From Bradyrhizobium valentinum (GTDB lineage Bacteria > Pseudomonadota > Alphaproteobacteria > Rhizobiales > Xanthobacteraceae): a DNA stretch of 56,745 nucleotides. A program made the translations under genes and the position numbers. Location of the stretch: positions 1-56,745 of the forward strand of contig NZ_LLXX01000030.1 in NCBI RefSeq assembly GCF_001440405.1. The letters run 5' to 3'. Positions 36,523 to 45,056 of the stretch are shown here, piece by piece. The notes below the pieces were generated by a model. It was given only the letters and a program-made list of their open reading frames with translations. It ran no database searches and was not told the DNA's origin. Each line of letters starts with the position of its first letter. The stretch's first letter is position 1.

Positions 36523-37329
36523 ATGAAAACGCCGGCGCCGCCGTCCCGCCCGCTCGAAGCCCTGCGGGAACTGACGCCGGCGCGCGTCGGGCTCGGCCGC
36601 TCCGGCGCGAGCATGCCGACCGACGCGCTTCTCGCCTTCACGCTCGACCACGCCCGCGCGCGCGATGCTGTGCATGCTGCTTTCGATGCTCAGCGCCTGG
36701 TTGGCGAATTGGCCGGCCTCGGCCTTCAGGTCGGCGAAGTCTCCAGTCAGGCGCGCAATCGCGGCGACTATCTGCGCCGTCCCGATCTCGGACGCATGTT
36801 AGACCCGGATTCGCGGCGCGCGCTGGAGAAGCGAAACGGCGGCGCGAGCGAAGTTGTGATCGTGGTCGGCGACGGACTGTCGCCGGCGGCCGTCAATGGT
36901 CACGCCGTCGAACTGGTTCGCCATCTTGCGCCCCGCCTGACGGAGGCTGGAGTTAGGCTCGGCCATGTCGTGGTCGCATCGGGCGCGCGTGTGGCGCTCG
37001 GCGACGAGATCGGCGATGTGCTCGGCGCGCGGCTGGTGGTGATGCTGATTGGCGAGCGGCCCGGCCTGTCGGCGCCCGACAGCCTCGGCGCCTATCTGAC
37101 CTTTGCGCCGCGGATCGGCCTCACCGATGAGAAGCGCAATTGCGTGTCCAACATCCACGGTGCAGGCCTGAGCTACGACGAAGCCGCCTTCAAGATCGCC
37201 TGGCTGGTGCGTGAAGGCATCGCGCGCCAAATCACCGGCGTGGCGCTGAAAGACGAAAGCGGAGCCGCGCTCATCTCCGCCCGGTCAGCGCTCCGCGCCG
37301 GGACGGAAGCGGAGAAGAAAAAGGACTGA
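36523..37329 (+). CDS. eutC: Ethanolamine ammonia-lyase small subunit
   Basis: The 268-residue EutC is the light chain that completes the cobalamin site of the lyase. The motifs [40 protein letters not shown] and [35 protein letters not shown] are diagnostic. It begins 6 bp after hpnP and is presumably co-transcribed with it. Length is normal and the protein is soluble. Confidence 0.95.
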   Translation: MKTPAPPSRPLEALRELTPARVGLGRSGASMPTDALLAFTLDHARARDAVHAAFDAQRLVGELAGLGLQVGEVSSQARNRGDYLRRPDLGRMLDPDSRRALEKRNGGASEVVIVVGDGLSPAAVNGHAVELVRHLAPRLTEAGVRLGHVVVASGARVALGDEIGDVLGARLVVMLIGERPGLSAPDSLGAYLTFAPRIGLTDEKRNCVSNIHGAGLSYDEAAFKIAWLVREGIARQITGVALKDESGAALISARSALRAGTEAEKKKD

Positions 37330-37693
37330 GCGCCGCGTGACTTCAGGCGCGATCTTCACGCGTGGGCCGCTTCCCGAAAAATTGACCGGACGCGGTTGCG
37401 CCGCGCCATCGCGACTGGCATTGGCGTTCTTAGCCGGAACGGCCCAAGCGGAGCCCGGCGGGTGTGGCAAATCAGAGACTTAACGCGCATTTTCGTCATC
37501 TTCGTGCCGATTTGCCGGCCCGCGCATGCTTGCCGGATGGGGTTCGGCCCTGTAAAACGGCGCCGGTTAATTTACCGCGTGATTTCAAGGGCTAGCGCCG
37601 ATCGAATAGGGCTGTCAAAGCCGCATTCGCGCCACCAAGCTGCATAAATAAACCAAGCTGCACATACAGGCCGACGTGAGAACTGGACAGGGT
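37330..37693. other. Intergenic region upstream of the MMPL transporter, with a short direct repeat
   Basis: No credible gene is seen in 364 bases. ACCAAGCTGCA occurs twice, at 37634-37644 and 37652-37662, 18 bp apart and ending 31 bp before the transporter start. This may be a regulator site or a small duplication. Confidence 0.5.
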
Positions 37694-40069
37694 ATGCTCG
37701 ACAAGAACTCCGAAAGTCACGTCCACGTCGAAGCCATCGAGGAGCCGCCGCCGGGCAAGAGCATCGCCTTCGGGCTCGAGCGCATGGGCCTGATCGCCGT
37801 CAAGGCGCCGATCGTGTCCATGATCATTCTCGCCGCGCTGATCGTGGCTGCGCTCTTCGGTATCGAGCGGATCAAGATCGATGACTCGCTGAGCCAGTTG
37901 TTCCGCTCCGATTCCAAGGACTACAAGCAATATGAGGCTGTGACCAAGCGCTTCCCGGCGACCGAATTCGACGTGCTGGTCGTGGTCGAGGGCAAGACGC
38001 TGCTGGCCCGCGAGAACCTCGAAAAGATCCGCGACATGGTCACCGACCTGCAACTGATCGAGGGCGTGCGCGGTCTGGTCTCGCTGTTTTCGGCGCGTCA
38101 GGCGCCGGAGCCCGGCAAGTTGCCGGCCGCGCTGTTCCCGCCCGAACTGCCGCAAGGCGCCGCCTACGACAAGTTCGCCGAGACCGTCAAATCGAACGAA
38201 ATCATTCGCGGCAAGCTGTTGTCGGAGGACGGCACGCTGGCGCTGATCGTGCTGTCGCTGGAGCCGAAGGTCGTTTCGTCCAACGAACTCGGCACGGTAG
38301 TCGGCGAAATGCGGAAGATCATGGCCGAGGATCTCGCCGGCAGTGGTCTCAACGCCCAGCTTTCCGGCGTTCCCGTCATGCAGCTCGAGATCCGCAACGC
38401 GGTCAAGCGCGACGGGCTGACCTATAACGTCCTCGGCATTCTTGCCGGCTGCATCATCGCGATCATCTTCTTCCGCAAGATATCGTTCATGGTGGTCGCG
38501 GCCTTTCCGCCGATCATCGCGATCCTGCTGGCGCTCGGCAGCCTCGGCTGGGCCGGTTTCAATCTCAACATGTTCCTGAACGTGATGACGCCGCTCATCA
38601 TGGTGATCAGCTTCTCGGACTCGATGCAGCTAACGTTCGCGGCGCGCGACCGCCTGATCGCGGGCCAGGACAAATTGACCGCCTTCACCAACGCCGTGCT
38701 GGTGGTTGGCCCGGCCTGCGTGCTGACCCACGGCACTGCCGGCATATCCTTCATCGCCCTGCAATTCTCCGATTCCGAACTGATCCGCAAGTTCGGCGAG
38801 GCCGGACTTGCCGCCACCATCATTGCGCTGGTGGCCGTGCTGTCGCTGGTGCCGGTGTTCGGCGTGCTGTTCGTCCGCAACGAGAAGATTTTCGCAGTCA
38901 AATTCCAGAGCGCCGACGCCGGCGTGCAGGCGCTGCGCAATTTCTGTTACTGGATCGCGGTGCGCATGGTCGGCCGCCCCGGGCTGTTCAGCCTGCTCGC
39001 GTTGCTGCTCGTCGCCGGCCTCGGCTTCATCTACGCCACCCTGGAGCCGCGCTATCGCCTTGCCGATCAGGTACCGGACAAGCGGCAGGCGGTTGCGGCA
39101 TCGAGCCGTCTCGACGCCAAGCTCACCGGCGCCAATCCGATCGACGTGCTGATCGAATTCCCCAAGGGCGCCTCGCTCTACGCGCCGGATACGTTGAAGG
39201 CGATCGCCGACGTTCACTCCATGGTCGAGAAATCGGCCGGTGTCGGCAACGTCTGGTCGCTTGAAACCCTGCGCCGTTGGCTCGCCGAGAAAGCCGGCAG
39301 CAGTGATGTCGCAACGCTGAAGGAATATGTCAGCGTCATCCCCGAACATCTGGTCCGCCGCTTCATCTCGGCCGATCAGGATGCCGTGGTGGTGTCGGGC
39401 CGCGTTCCCGATCTCGATTCGAGCGAGATCCTTCCCGTCGTCGACAAGCTCGACAAGGCGCTCGACAAGGTACGGGCCGAGCATCCAGGCTTCGAAATCG
39501 CCGTCACCGGCCTGTCGGCGATCGCCGCGCGCAACAGCGCCAACATGATCGAGAAACTCAATCACGGCCTGACGATCGAGTTCCTCATAGTTGCGATCTT
39601 CATCGGCCTCGCATTCCGCTCGGTCGTGGTGATGTTCTCCTGCATTCTGCCCGGCATTTTCCCGGTGGTAGCGTCCGGCACGGTGCTGTGGATAATGGGC
39701 GAGGGGCTGCAATTCGCCAGCGTGGTCGCGCTGACGGTGTCGTTCGGCCTGGGGCTAAGCGCCACTATCCACTTCCTCAACCGGTTGCGGCTGGAGAGCA
39801 AGCCGGGTGTCGGCTCGGCGCTGGCGGTCGAGCGTGCCACCGTGCTGGTCGGTCCGGCGCTGATTCTGACCACGGTGGTGCTGGCCTGCGGCCTCGTCGT
39901 CACCGTGTTCTCCGACCTGCCGTCGCTGCGGCTGTTCGGCTGGCTCAGCGCGTTCTCGATGATTGCGGCTCTGGTTGCGGACCTCTTCATCCTGCGGCCA
40001 ACCTCGATGTTCCTGATCAATTTGTCGGAAAAGATTCGCGGCGTCAGCCACGCCAAGCCGGCGGAATAA
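37694..40069 (+). CDS. MMPL/RND family transporter, HpnN-related
   Basis: The 791-residue protein has the RND layout. One helix near residue 35-55 is followed by a periplasmic loop of about 190 residues, a block of five or six helices (about 240-400), another helix near 425-445, a second large periplasmic loop, and a final helix block (about 635-790). SFSDSMQLTFAARDRL and FGLGLSATIHFLNRL fall where RND proteins carry their proton-relay helices. The ATG at 37694 is used; a GTG at 37676 is possible. It is a separate gene from hpnN at 51900 but of the same superfamily, whose members move lipids. The locus beside hpnP hints at lipid transport. Confidence 0.85.
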   Translation: MLDKNSESHVHVEAIEEPPPGKSIAFGLERMGLIAVKAPIVSMIILAALIVAALFGIERIKIDDSLSQLFRSDSKDYKQYEAVTKRFPATEFDVLVVVEGKTLLARENLEKIRDMVTDLQLIEGVRGLVSLFSARQAPEPGKLPAALFPPELPQGAAYDKFAETVKSNEIIRGKLLSEDGTLALIVLSLEPKVVSSNELGTVVGEMRKIMAEDLAGSGLNAQLSGVPVMQLEIRNAVKRDGLTYNVLGILAGCIIAIIFFRKISFMVVAAFPPIIAILLALGSLGWAGFNLNMFLNVMTPLIMVISFSDSMQLTFAARDRLIAGQDKLTAFTNAVLVVGPACVLTHGTAGISFIALQFSDSELIRKFGEAGLAATIIALVAVLSLVPVFGVLFVRNEKIFAVKFQSADAGVQALRNFCYWIAVRMVGRPGLFSLLALLLVAGLGFIYATLEPRYRLADQVPDKRQAVAASSRLDAKLTGANPIDVLIEFPKGASLYAPDTLKAIADVHSMVEKSAGVGNVWSLETLRRWLAEKAGSSDVATLKEYVSVIPEHLVRRFISADQDAVVVSGRVPDLDSSEILPVVDKLDKALDKVRAEHPGFEIAVTGLSAIAARNSANMIEKLNHGLTIEFLIVAIFIGLAFRSVVVMFSCILPGIFPVVASGTVLWIMGEGLQFASVVALTVSFGLGLSATIHFLNRLRLESKPGVGSALAVERATVLVGPALILTTVVLACGLVVTVFSDLPSLRLFGWLSAFSMIAALVADLFILRPTSMFLINLSEKIRGVSHAKPAE

Positions 40070-40127
40070 CGAGCCTGCCGACTAAACACGGGCTGCGGTC
40101 AACGGCTTGCCGATGAGAGGCTGAGGA

Positions 40128-41186
40128 ATGACGTCTGCGGGATTAGCTGCTCGCCCTGTGGCGGATGCTGCCGCCTATCGCGCGGTCGAACACATCTATC
40201 ATTCCTACCTCACTGGCCTGATCCTGATGCTGGCCTCACGGGCCGGTGCGCCGCGCGCGGCCGAGGTGGTGTTCCGCACTTTCCGGCGGCAGCAACTGGC
40301 CCGCTTCCTTCCCGGATTGAAGAAGCTCGGCCTCGATCGGCTTCCGCATGCGGTCGCGTGCGCCCAGTATCACTATCTCTCGAATCAGGTCGGCGGCGTG
40401 AAGGTCGAGTACATCTACGAGAGCGACAGCAAGGCCTGGGTGCGTTATCCGCCGCCGCGCTGGATCTGGTCCGGCACCGCGATTTGCGGAATCCCCTCCG
40501 AAGTATCGCGGGCGATGCTGCGCGGATGGCACGCCAACAACGGCGTGGTGCTCGGCAATCCCCGGCTCGGCTTCGTCTGCACGGGGCAGACTGTCGATGG
40601 CCAGCCGGGGCTGGAGGGGTACTACAAGGAGTGGGATCGCGACCTCGCGCCCGAGGAGCGGCTGCAGTTTTCGCCCGGCGAGCGCTGTCCGCCGTTCCGG
40701 GCCGATCTCGCGCCGCGGCTGCCGGCGACGACATGGCCGGAGGAGCGGCTGCAGAAGGTGCTGCGCAATTATGCGATGGAGTACGTCACCTCGATCGTGC
40801 CGGAAACGATCAGGATGCTCGGCCCGGAAGAGGGCGGCCATCTCGCGGGCGCTGCGGCGCGGCTCGTCGGGATGCACACCTTCGACGAAGTCGCTGCGCT
40901 GTTGGGTGGCGTCGAAGCGGGAGCGGCGGGTTTCGCCAAAGCCTTCGCCCGGCTGGCGAGGGGGCAGGATGATGATGCGGAGCTACAGATAGAAGGTTCA
41001 GGCGCGACGGTACGTCAGAGCTCGTGGCGCCTGATGGCGGAACATGAAGCGCTGTCGCCCGCGGTGTTCGACGCCTGGAACGAATTATGGGTGGGGGCAG
41101 CGCTCGCGCATGATCGCTTCATGCGCATCGAGGTGACGGAACGTCGCGACCGCGGCGACGCGCATTGGGGCTGGAAATTCGGCTGA
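40128..41186 (+). CDS. Hypothetical protein, unrecognised family
   Basis: The 352-residue soluble protein has GAGAGG before the ATG and lies 58 bp after the MMPL transporter, so it is probably co-transcribed. It is rich in Trp and Tyr, for example KVEYIYESDSKAWVRYPPPRWIW and EGYYKEWDRDL. Cys occurs at CAQYHY, AICGIP, FVCTGQ and ERCPPF, and the protein ends in HWGWKFG. A loose likeness to L-2-amino-thiazoline-4-carboxylic acid hydrolase-type proteins is possible but not firm. No signal peptide or coiled coil is seen. No function is assigned. Confidence 0.75.
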   Translation: MTSAGLAARPVADAAAYRAVEHIYHSYLTGLILMLASRAGAPRAAEVVFRTFRRQQLARFLPGLKKLGLDRLPHAVACAQYHYLSNQVGGVKVEYIYESDSKAWVRYPPPRWIWSGTAICGIPSEVSRAMLRGWHANNGVVLGNPRLGFVCTGQTVDGQPGLEGYYKEWDRDLAPEERLQFSPGERCPPFRADLAPRLPATTWPEERLQKVLRNYAMEYVTSIVPETIRMLGPEEGGHLAGAAARLVGMHTFDEVAALLGGVEAGAAGFAKAFARLARGQDDDAELQIEGSGATVRQSSWRLMAEHEALSPAVFDAWNELWVGAALAHDRFMRIEVTERRDRGDAHWGWKFG

Positions 41187-41208
41187 TCCAGCTTAGGTCG
41201 CCAAATGA

Positions 41209-41235
41209 AAACGGCAGCGCCGGGCGCTGCCGTTT
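41209..41235. terminator. Bidirectional intrinsic terminator
   Basis: AAACGGCAGCGC and GCGCTGCCGTTT form a perfect 12-bp stem around a 3-base CGG loop, with A-rich and T-rich ends on either side. It lies between two convergent genes, so it can end both transcripts. Confidence 0.8.
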
Positions 41236-41257
41236 CATGCTGTTTCGAAGGGCAGCG

Positions 41258-41761
41258 TCAGGTCCTCGACATCGTGATCTTGACGCCGCGGATCTCGCCC
41301 TTGGAGTCGATCTGCACACTCTGCTTGTTGCCGGTGGTACGCAGATTGAGGTTGGCCGCAAATCCCGACGCTTCGACGAACACCTCGATCTGGCCGCCGC
41401 CGGCGGTGCCCTGCAGATTGCCGAAAATATTCCGGCTCTTTTCGCTCCAGTTGCCGGAGATGCGGCCACCCTGGCTGGTGACGTCGCTCGACAGGTCGAA
41501 CTTGTAGCTGTCGCTGGCGCAGTGCAGGTTTTGCTTCAGGCCGAGCCCGTTGGCGTTGACCTTGTAGTCGGCTTTGCAGCGGATGTTCTCGGTGGTGCCG
41601 TTGGAGAGCGCGACCGTGCCCGAGCCGCTCCAGTTTCCGTCAAAACCGGCAAACGGGCCTCCCGCCTGGGCATGGCTTGCAGTGACCGACAACATAAGCG
41701 CGGCGCCGACGCCGGCCGCTGCGAGAGCCTGACCGAGCAAGCTGGAACCAAACAGTTTCAT
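41258..41761 (-). CDS. Secreted hypothetical protein, about 17 kDa
   Basis: The 167-residue protein has a clear Sec signal peptide (MKLFGSSLLGQALAAAGVGAALMLSVTASHAQA) and GGGGAAAA before the ATG at 41761. An upstream frame to 41851 is not used. The mature part is a beta-strand-rich repeat of Trp-Ser-Gly elements (FDGNWSGSGTV, GGRISGNWSEKSR), resembling lipocalin-like or outer-membrane-associated barrels. Two cysteines (IRCKADY and LHCASD) could form a disulfide. No family is confidently recognised. Confidence 0.75.
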   Translation of the reverse strand: MKLFGSSLLGQALAAAGVGAALMLSVTASHAQAGGPFAGFDGNWSGSGTVALSNGTTENIRCKADYKVNANGLGLKQNLHCASDSYKFDLSSDVTSQGGRISGNWSEKSRNIFGNLQGTAGGGQIEVFVEASGFAANLNLRTTGNKQSVQIDSKGEIRGVKITMSRT

Positions 41762-42190
41762 CGTGAGTTTTCCCCTCAAAATAGACGTTCTTTGCAAAGA
41801 TACGTCTCGCCGCATCGAAGATTTAGTGTTCCCGCAGTATGTTAGGTTCAAATGACCGGATGCTGTTTCCGGGCGGTCGCGGCAGGAAGAAACGCCGCAA
41901 GCGACCGACGGGAATCAAGGTGTTGCGTCAACTCCGTCGGCGCAGCATCTAGCTTCGCGCTAGACCGTCTGCAAGAACCAATTTCCAAGAAAGTGTGGCA
42001 GAAATACACGTTAGATATCAGCCGGTTATTTACCGCGCTGAGATCGCCGTAAATTTAGCCGTATTTGCCATGCTTGTCCTGTGCACGTCGCTGCGTTACG
42101 CGGCACCTGCCATCCAAACAAAATCCACCCCGGCGATGCCGAAACGCAAATCGGGAACGGGATTTCATGCTGCCGAAATGAAGGAATACG
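41762..42190. other. Intergenic region between divergent secreted-protein genes
   Basis: It should hold the promoters of both neighbours. Open frames here have no homologous look. An AT-rich part is near 41830-41860. No repeats or RNA were seen. Confidence 0.5.
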
Positions 42191-42433
42191 ATGCGTAAAT
42201 CTCTCCTGGCCCTCACCTTGTTGTCGATGTCGGTCTCGTCGAATGTCGCCTTCGCCCAGCAAGCGCAGCGCAGCGGAACGGAGGAGGAGCAGAAGGCCTG
42301 TACGCGCGACGTGCAGAAATTCTGCCGCCCGGTCATCGACCAGGGCGACCTCACCATCCTGGCGTGCCTCAAGGAGCATCGGCCCAAGATCAGCGCGGCC
42401 TGCAACCAGGTTCTCAAGAACAACGGTCAGTAA
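42191..42433 (+). CDS. Small secreted cysteine-rich repeat protein
   Basis: The 80-residue protein has a signal peptide (residues 1-22, cleavage after FAQ or AFA) and four cysteines: Cys37, Cys45, Cys59 and Cys71. Their spacing matches one unit of the cysteine-rich GLG1-like repeat (C...FCRPVI...ILACLKEHRPKISAACNQVL). Disulfides should form in the periplasm. Such proteins are common and unstudied in Bradyrhizobium. Confidence 0.8.
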   Translation: MRKSLLALTLLSMSVSSNVAFAQQAQRSGTEEEQKACTRDVQKFCRPVIDQGDLTILACLKEHRPKISAACNQVLKNNGQ

Positions 42434-42788
42434 GCCGCGGTTTTCACCCGCTAGTTATCGCGCCGGAGCCGTTTCCGGCTCGGTCGCGGCTGCGACGGGT
42501 GCGCTAATCTCATAGCATTGGTTTTGGCGGTGTCCCCCTGCAAGGGGAGCAAAAATGGCTGCGCGCTTGCCAAGCCCGCGCTGATGCTGGCGCTCCTCGT
42601 GCCGCCGCGTCCGTCGCCGGGCGCGGTACATCGCTGAGCCTTGGCGGTCTCGAGCTTGGCCGGAGCGGCGTGGATACGCCGCGCGCTCCCTGCCTTGCAT
42701 GAGCGGCTTGTGTTCAGGAACTACCGGCGTCAACGTGGGGTTAGTGCTATTGGGCCACGTTTGTAGTCCCACGCGAGGGAGAGTTCTG
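42434..42788. other. Intergenic region without a recognisable gene
   Basis: It lies between two small secreted-protein genes. No repeat, hairpin with a U-tract or convincing frame was found. The promoter of the DUF3551 gene should be in its 3' part. Confidence 0.45.
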
Positions 42789-43046
42789 ATGCGCATTCTG
42801 GCTTTGGCGATTTTGATCGTCGTGACGGCGTCAGCCGCGCCGTCGGCTCACGCGCAGACCTATGATCCGAAATATCCGGTCTGCCTGCAGGTTTATACAG
42901 GCTGGAACGACTATTACTTCGAATGCGGCTACACCTCGCTGGCACAGTGCAACATGTCAGCGTCGGGCCGCTCCGCACAATGCGTCGTCAACCCGTATTA
43001 CGCAGGTCCAGCGCCGCGAAAGAAGCGCGCCAGGGTCTACCAATAA
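42789..43046 (+). CDS. DUF3551 family small secreted protein
   Basis: The 85-residue protein has a Sec signal peptide (about residues 1-23, MRILALAILIVVTASAAPSAHA). The mature domain contains PVCLQVYTGWNDYYFECGYTSLAQCNMSASGRSAQCVVNPY, the DUF3551 pattern with four cysteines (32, 46, 54, 65) that probably pair, and a basic tail (RKKRARVYQ). GAGAG precedes the ATG, and a longer upstream frame to 42699 is rejected. Function is unknown; the family is abundant in Bradyrhizobium and relatives. Confidence 0.85.
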   Translation: MRILALAILIVVTASAAPSAHAQTYDPKYPVCLQVYTGWNDYYFECGYTSLAQCNMSASGRSAQCVVNPYYAGPAPRKKRARVYQ

Positions 43047-43153
43047 GTTCGCTGAAAAAAGCGCGGCGCCGGGTGTCCATCTTCTGACCTACCTTTGTTG
43101 AGCCGCTGTCGGCGAGTTGCTTGCGATCGACGTCAGTGTTTTCCGTCACATTG

Positions 43154-43172
43154 ATCGCGCAGATTGCGCGAT
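43154..43172. promoter_or_regulatory. 19-bp inverted repeat upstream of hpnC
   Basis: ATCGCGCA and TGCGCGAT form perfect 8-bp arms around GAT, 170 bp before the hpnC start. It could be an operator for the hpn operon or a short hairpin; there is no U-tract. Confidence 0.4.
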
Positions 43173-43341
43173 AACATGCTCGCCGCATGTGTGAAGATTT
43201 CGAGCAACTTCAATCGGTTAACGGCGCTGTCGAGAGTTGTGTCGAGCGTCAAAACGCCCTATATGGGGCTCGCGACTTCACGCATGCGACCAACTATATC
43301 CGCGCATGCCGCCAAATCCTGATGAATGTAGTCAGTTCTTG

Positions 43342-44220
43342 ATGACCACCGCGAGCGACCTGCGATCCGGAAAGACCCACCGCGACGAGAATTTTCCGGT
43401 CGCGTCGTGGATCATTCATCCGCGTCACCGGGCGCTGATCCTGAGCTTTTACAATTTGGTCAGGACCGCCGACGACATTGCCGATCACGCAACGCTCGGC
43501 GCCGACGAAAAGCTTCGCTATCTCGACCTGCTCGAGGCGGAGCTGCTGGGCAAGGGCGACACCCAAAAGGAAGCGGTCAGCCTGCGCCGTGCGCTTGCCG
43601 AGCGCGCCATGGCGCCACGCCACGCCCTCGATGTGCTGGTCGCGTTCCGGATGGACGTCACCAAGCTGCGCTACGAGAACTGGGACGACGTCATTCATTA
43701 TTGCCGCTATTCGGCCATGCCGGTCGGACGCTTCATGCTCGACGTCCACGGCGAGAGCACCTCGACCTGGGCGGCTTCGGACGCGCTGTGCGCCGGCTTG
43801 CAGATCAACAACCATTTGCAGGATTGCGCCAAGGACTACAAAAATCTCAACCGCGTCTACCTGCCGCGCGATGCGCTGGCTGCAAGCGGCGCCACCGTCG
43901 AGATGCTGGGCGAGGCGAAGTCACGGCCGGCGCTGTTGCAATGTCTGCAGGCACTCGCGGTGCGGACCGAAACTCTGCTCAATGAAAGCAAGTCGCTGAG
44001 CGCCGAGGTGAGGGATTTCCGGCTCGGGCTCGAGGTTGCCGTGATCCAGGCCTTTGCCGACAAGATCGTCGGCATGCTGAAGGTGCGCGATCCCCTCAGC
44101 GAGCGCGTGCACCTGAGCAAGCCCGAATTGCTCGCGCAGAGCATCGGCGGCATCGCCAGCGAAACGATCAGGCGTGCCGCGGGACGCCGTCCCCAAACCA
44201 AACCGGCGGCCGGCGCATGA
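43342..44220 (+). CDS. hpnC: Squalene synthase HpnC (hydroxysqualene synthase)
   Basis: The 292-residue trans-isoprenyl diphosphate synthase-fold protein converts presqualene diphosphate to hydroxysqualene, the second step of the bacterial three-enzyme squalene route. The first aspartate-rich motif is in RTADDIADH and the second in NNHLQDCAKDYKNLNRVYLP, both characteristic of HpnC. MTTASDLRSGKTHRDENFPVASW matches the family start. The longer frame to 43237 is not used, although no strong ribosome binding site is visible. The last ATGA is shared with hpnD. It leads the hopanoid operon. Confidence 0.93.
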   Translation: MTTASDLRSGKTHRDENFPVASWIIHPRHRALILSFYNLVRTADDIADHATLGADEKLRYLDLLEAELLGKGDTQKEAVSLRRALAERAMAPRHALDVLVAFRMDVTKLRYENWDDVIHYCRYSAMPVGRFMLDVHGESTSTWAASDALCAGLQINNHLQDCAKDYKNLNRVYLPRDALAASGATVEMLGEAKSRPALLQCLQALAVRTETLLNESKSLSAEVRDFRLGLEVAVIQAFADKIVGMLKVRDPLSERVHLSKPELLAQSIGGIASETIRRAAGRRPQTKPAAGA

Positions 44221-45056
44221 CGTTGCAGACGGCGGCGGCCAACGCAGATTACGGCACCACCGCGTCCGGCAGTTCGTTCTATGCCGCCATGCGCATCCTG
44301 CCGCGCGACCAGCGCCAGGCGATGTTCCAGATCTACAGCTTTTGCCGTCAGGTCGACGACATCGCCGATTCCGACGGGCCGCGGCCCGAGCGGCTGGCTG
44401 CGCTCCAGCAATGGCGCGACGACATCGACGCGCTGTATCAGGGCCATCCGCCGCCGCGTTTGCAGGATTATGCCGCCTCGGTGCGCAGCTTCGGCCTCAA
44501 GCGCGAGGATTTCCTGGCCATCGTCGACGGCATGGAGATGGACGTGCCGCAGGACATCCGCGCGCCGGATCTTGCCACGCTCGATCTCTATTGCGACCGC
44601 GTCGCCAGCGCCGTCGGCCGCCTGTCGGTGCGGGTGTTCGGCCTGCCTGAGGGTGACGGGATCCAACTTGCCCATCACCTCGGCCGCGCGCTGCAACTGA
44701 CCAACATCCTGCGCGACATCGACGAAGACGCTGGCCTCGGCCGTCTGTATCTGCCGCGCGAGAGCTTGCTGCTTGCCGGCATCACCACCGACGATCCCAA
44801 TCGGGTGATCGCCGACCGCGCGCTGCCCAAAGTGTGCCTGCCGCTCGCCGAGCGGGCCAAGAAACATTTCGAGAAGGCCGACGAGATCATGAAACGCAAT
44901 TCGCGGCGCGCGGTGCGCGCGCCGCGGATCATGTCGAAATATTACCGCGCGATCCTGGATCTGTTGCTGGCCCGGGGCTTTGCCGCCCCGCGCCAGCCGG
45001 TTCGCGTCCACAAGATGGCAAAGATCGCCATCCTTCTCCGTTACGCGATCATTTGA
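44217..45056 (+). CDS. hpnD: Presqualene diphosphate synthase HpnD
   Basis: The 279-residue enzyme condenses two farnesyl diphosphates to presqualene diphosphate. The aspartate-rich motifs are QVDDIADSD and NILRDIDEDAGLGRLYLP, and family segment AMFQIYSFCR lies near the start. It overlaps hpnC by four bases (ATGA) and hpnE by one (TGATG), giving translational coupling. Its product feeds HpnC directly. Confidence 0.95.
   Translation: MTLQTAAANADYGTTASGSSFYAAMRILPRDQRQAMFQIYSFCRQVDDIADSDGPRPERLAALQQWRDDIDALYQGHPPPRLQDYAASVRSFGLKREDFLAIVDGMEMDVPQDIRAPDLATLDLYCDRVASAVGRLSVRVFGLPEGDGIQLAHHLGRALQLTNILRDIDEDAGLGRLYLPRESLLLAGITTDDPNRVIADRALPKVCLPLAERAKKHFEKADEIMKRNSRRAVRAPRIMSKYYRAILDLLLARGFAAPRQPVRVHKMAKIAILLRYAII

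Noticed and set aside
34906..36675. 589-codon minus-strand frame opposite hpnP
   Set aside because: hpnP on the plus strand has B12-binding and radical SAM motifs and family-wide identity. The antisense frame is rich in Arg, His and Ala and has no domain.
37330..37693. EcfG-type promoter before the MMPL transporter
   Set aside because: GGAAC occurs near 37436 but no CGTT is found at 16-17 bases spacing.
43237..43341. Longer HpnC N-terminus
   Set aside because: The extra 35 residues are not like HpnC proteins, which start near MTTAS...GKTHRDENFPVASW.
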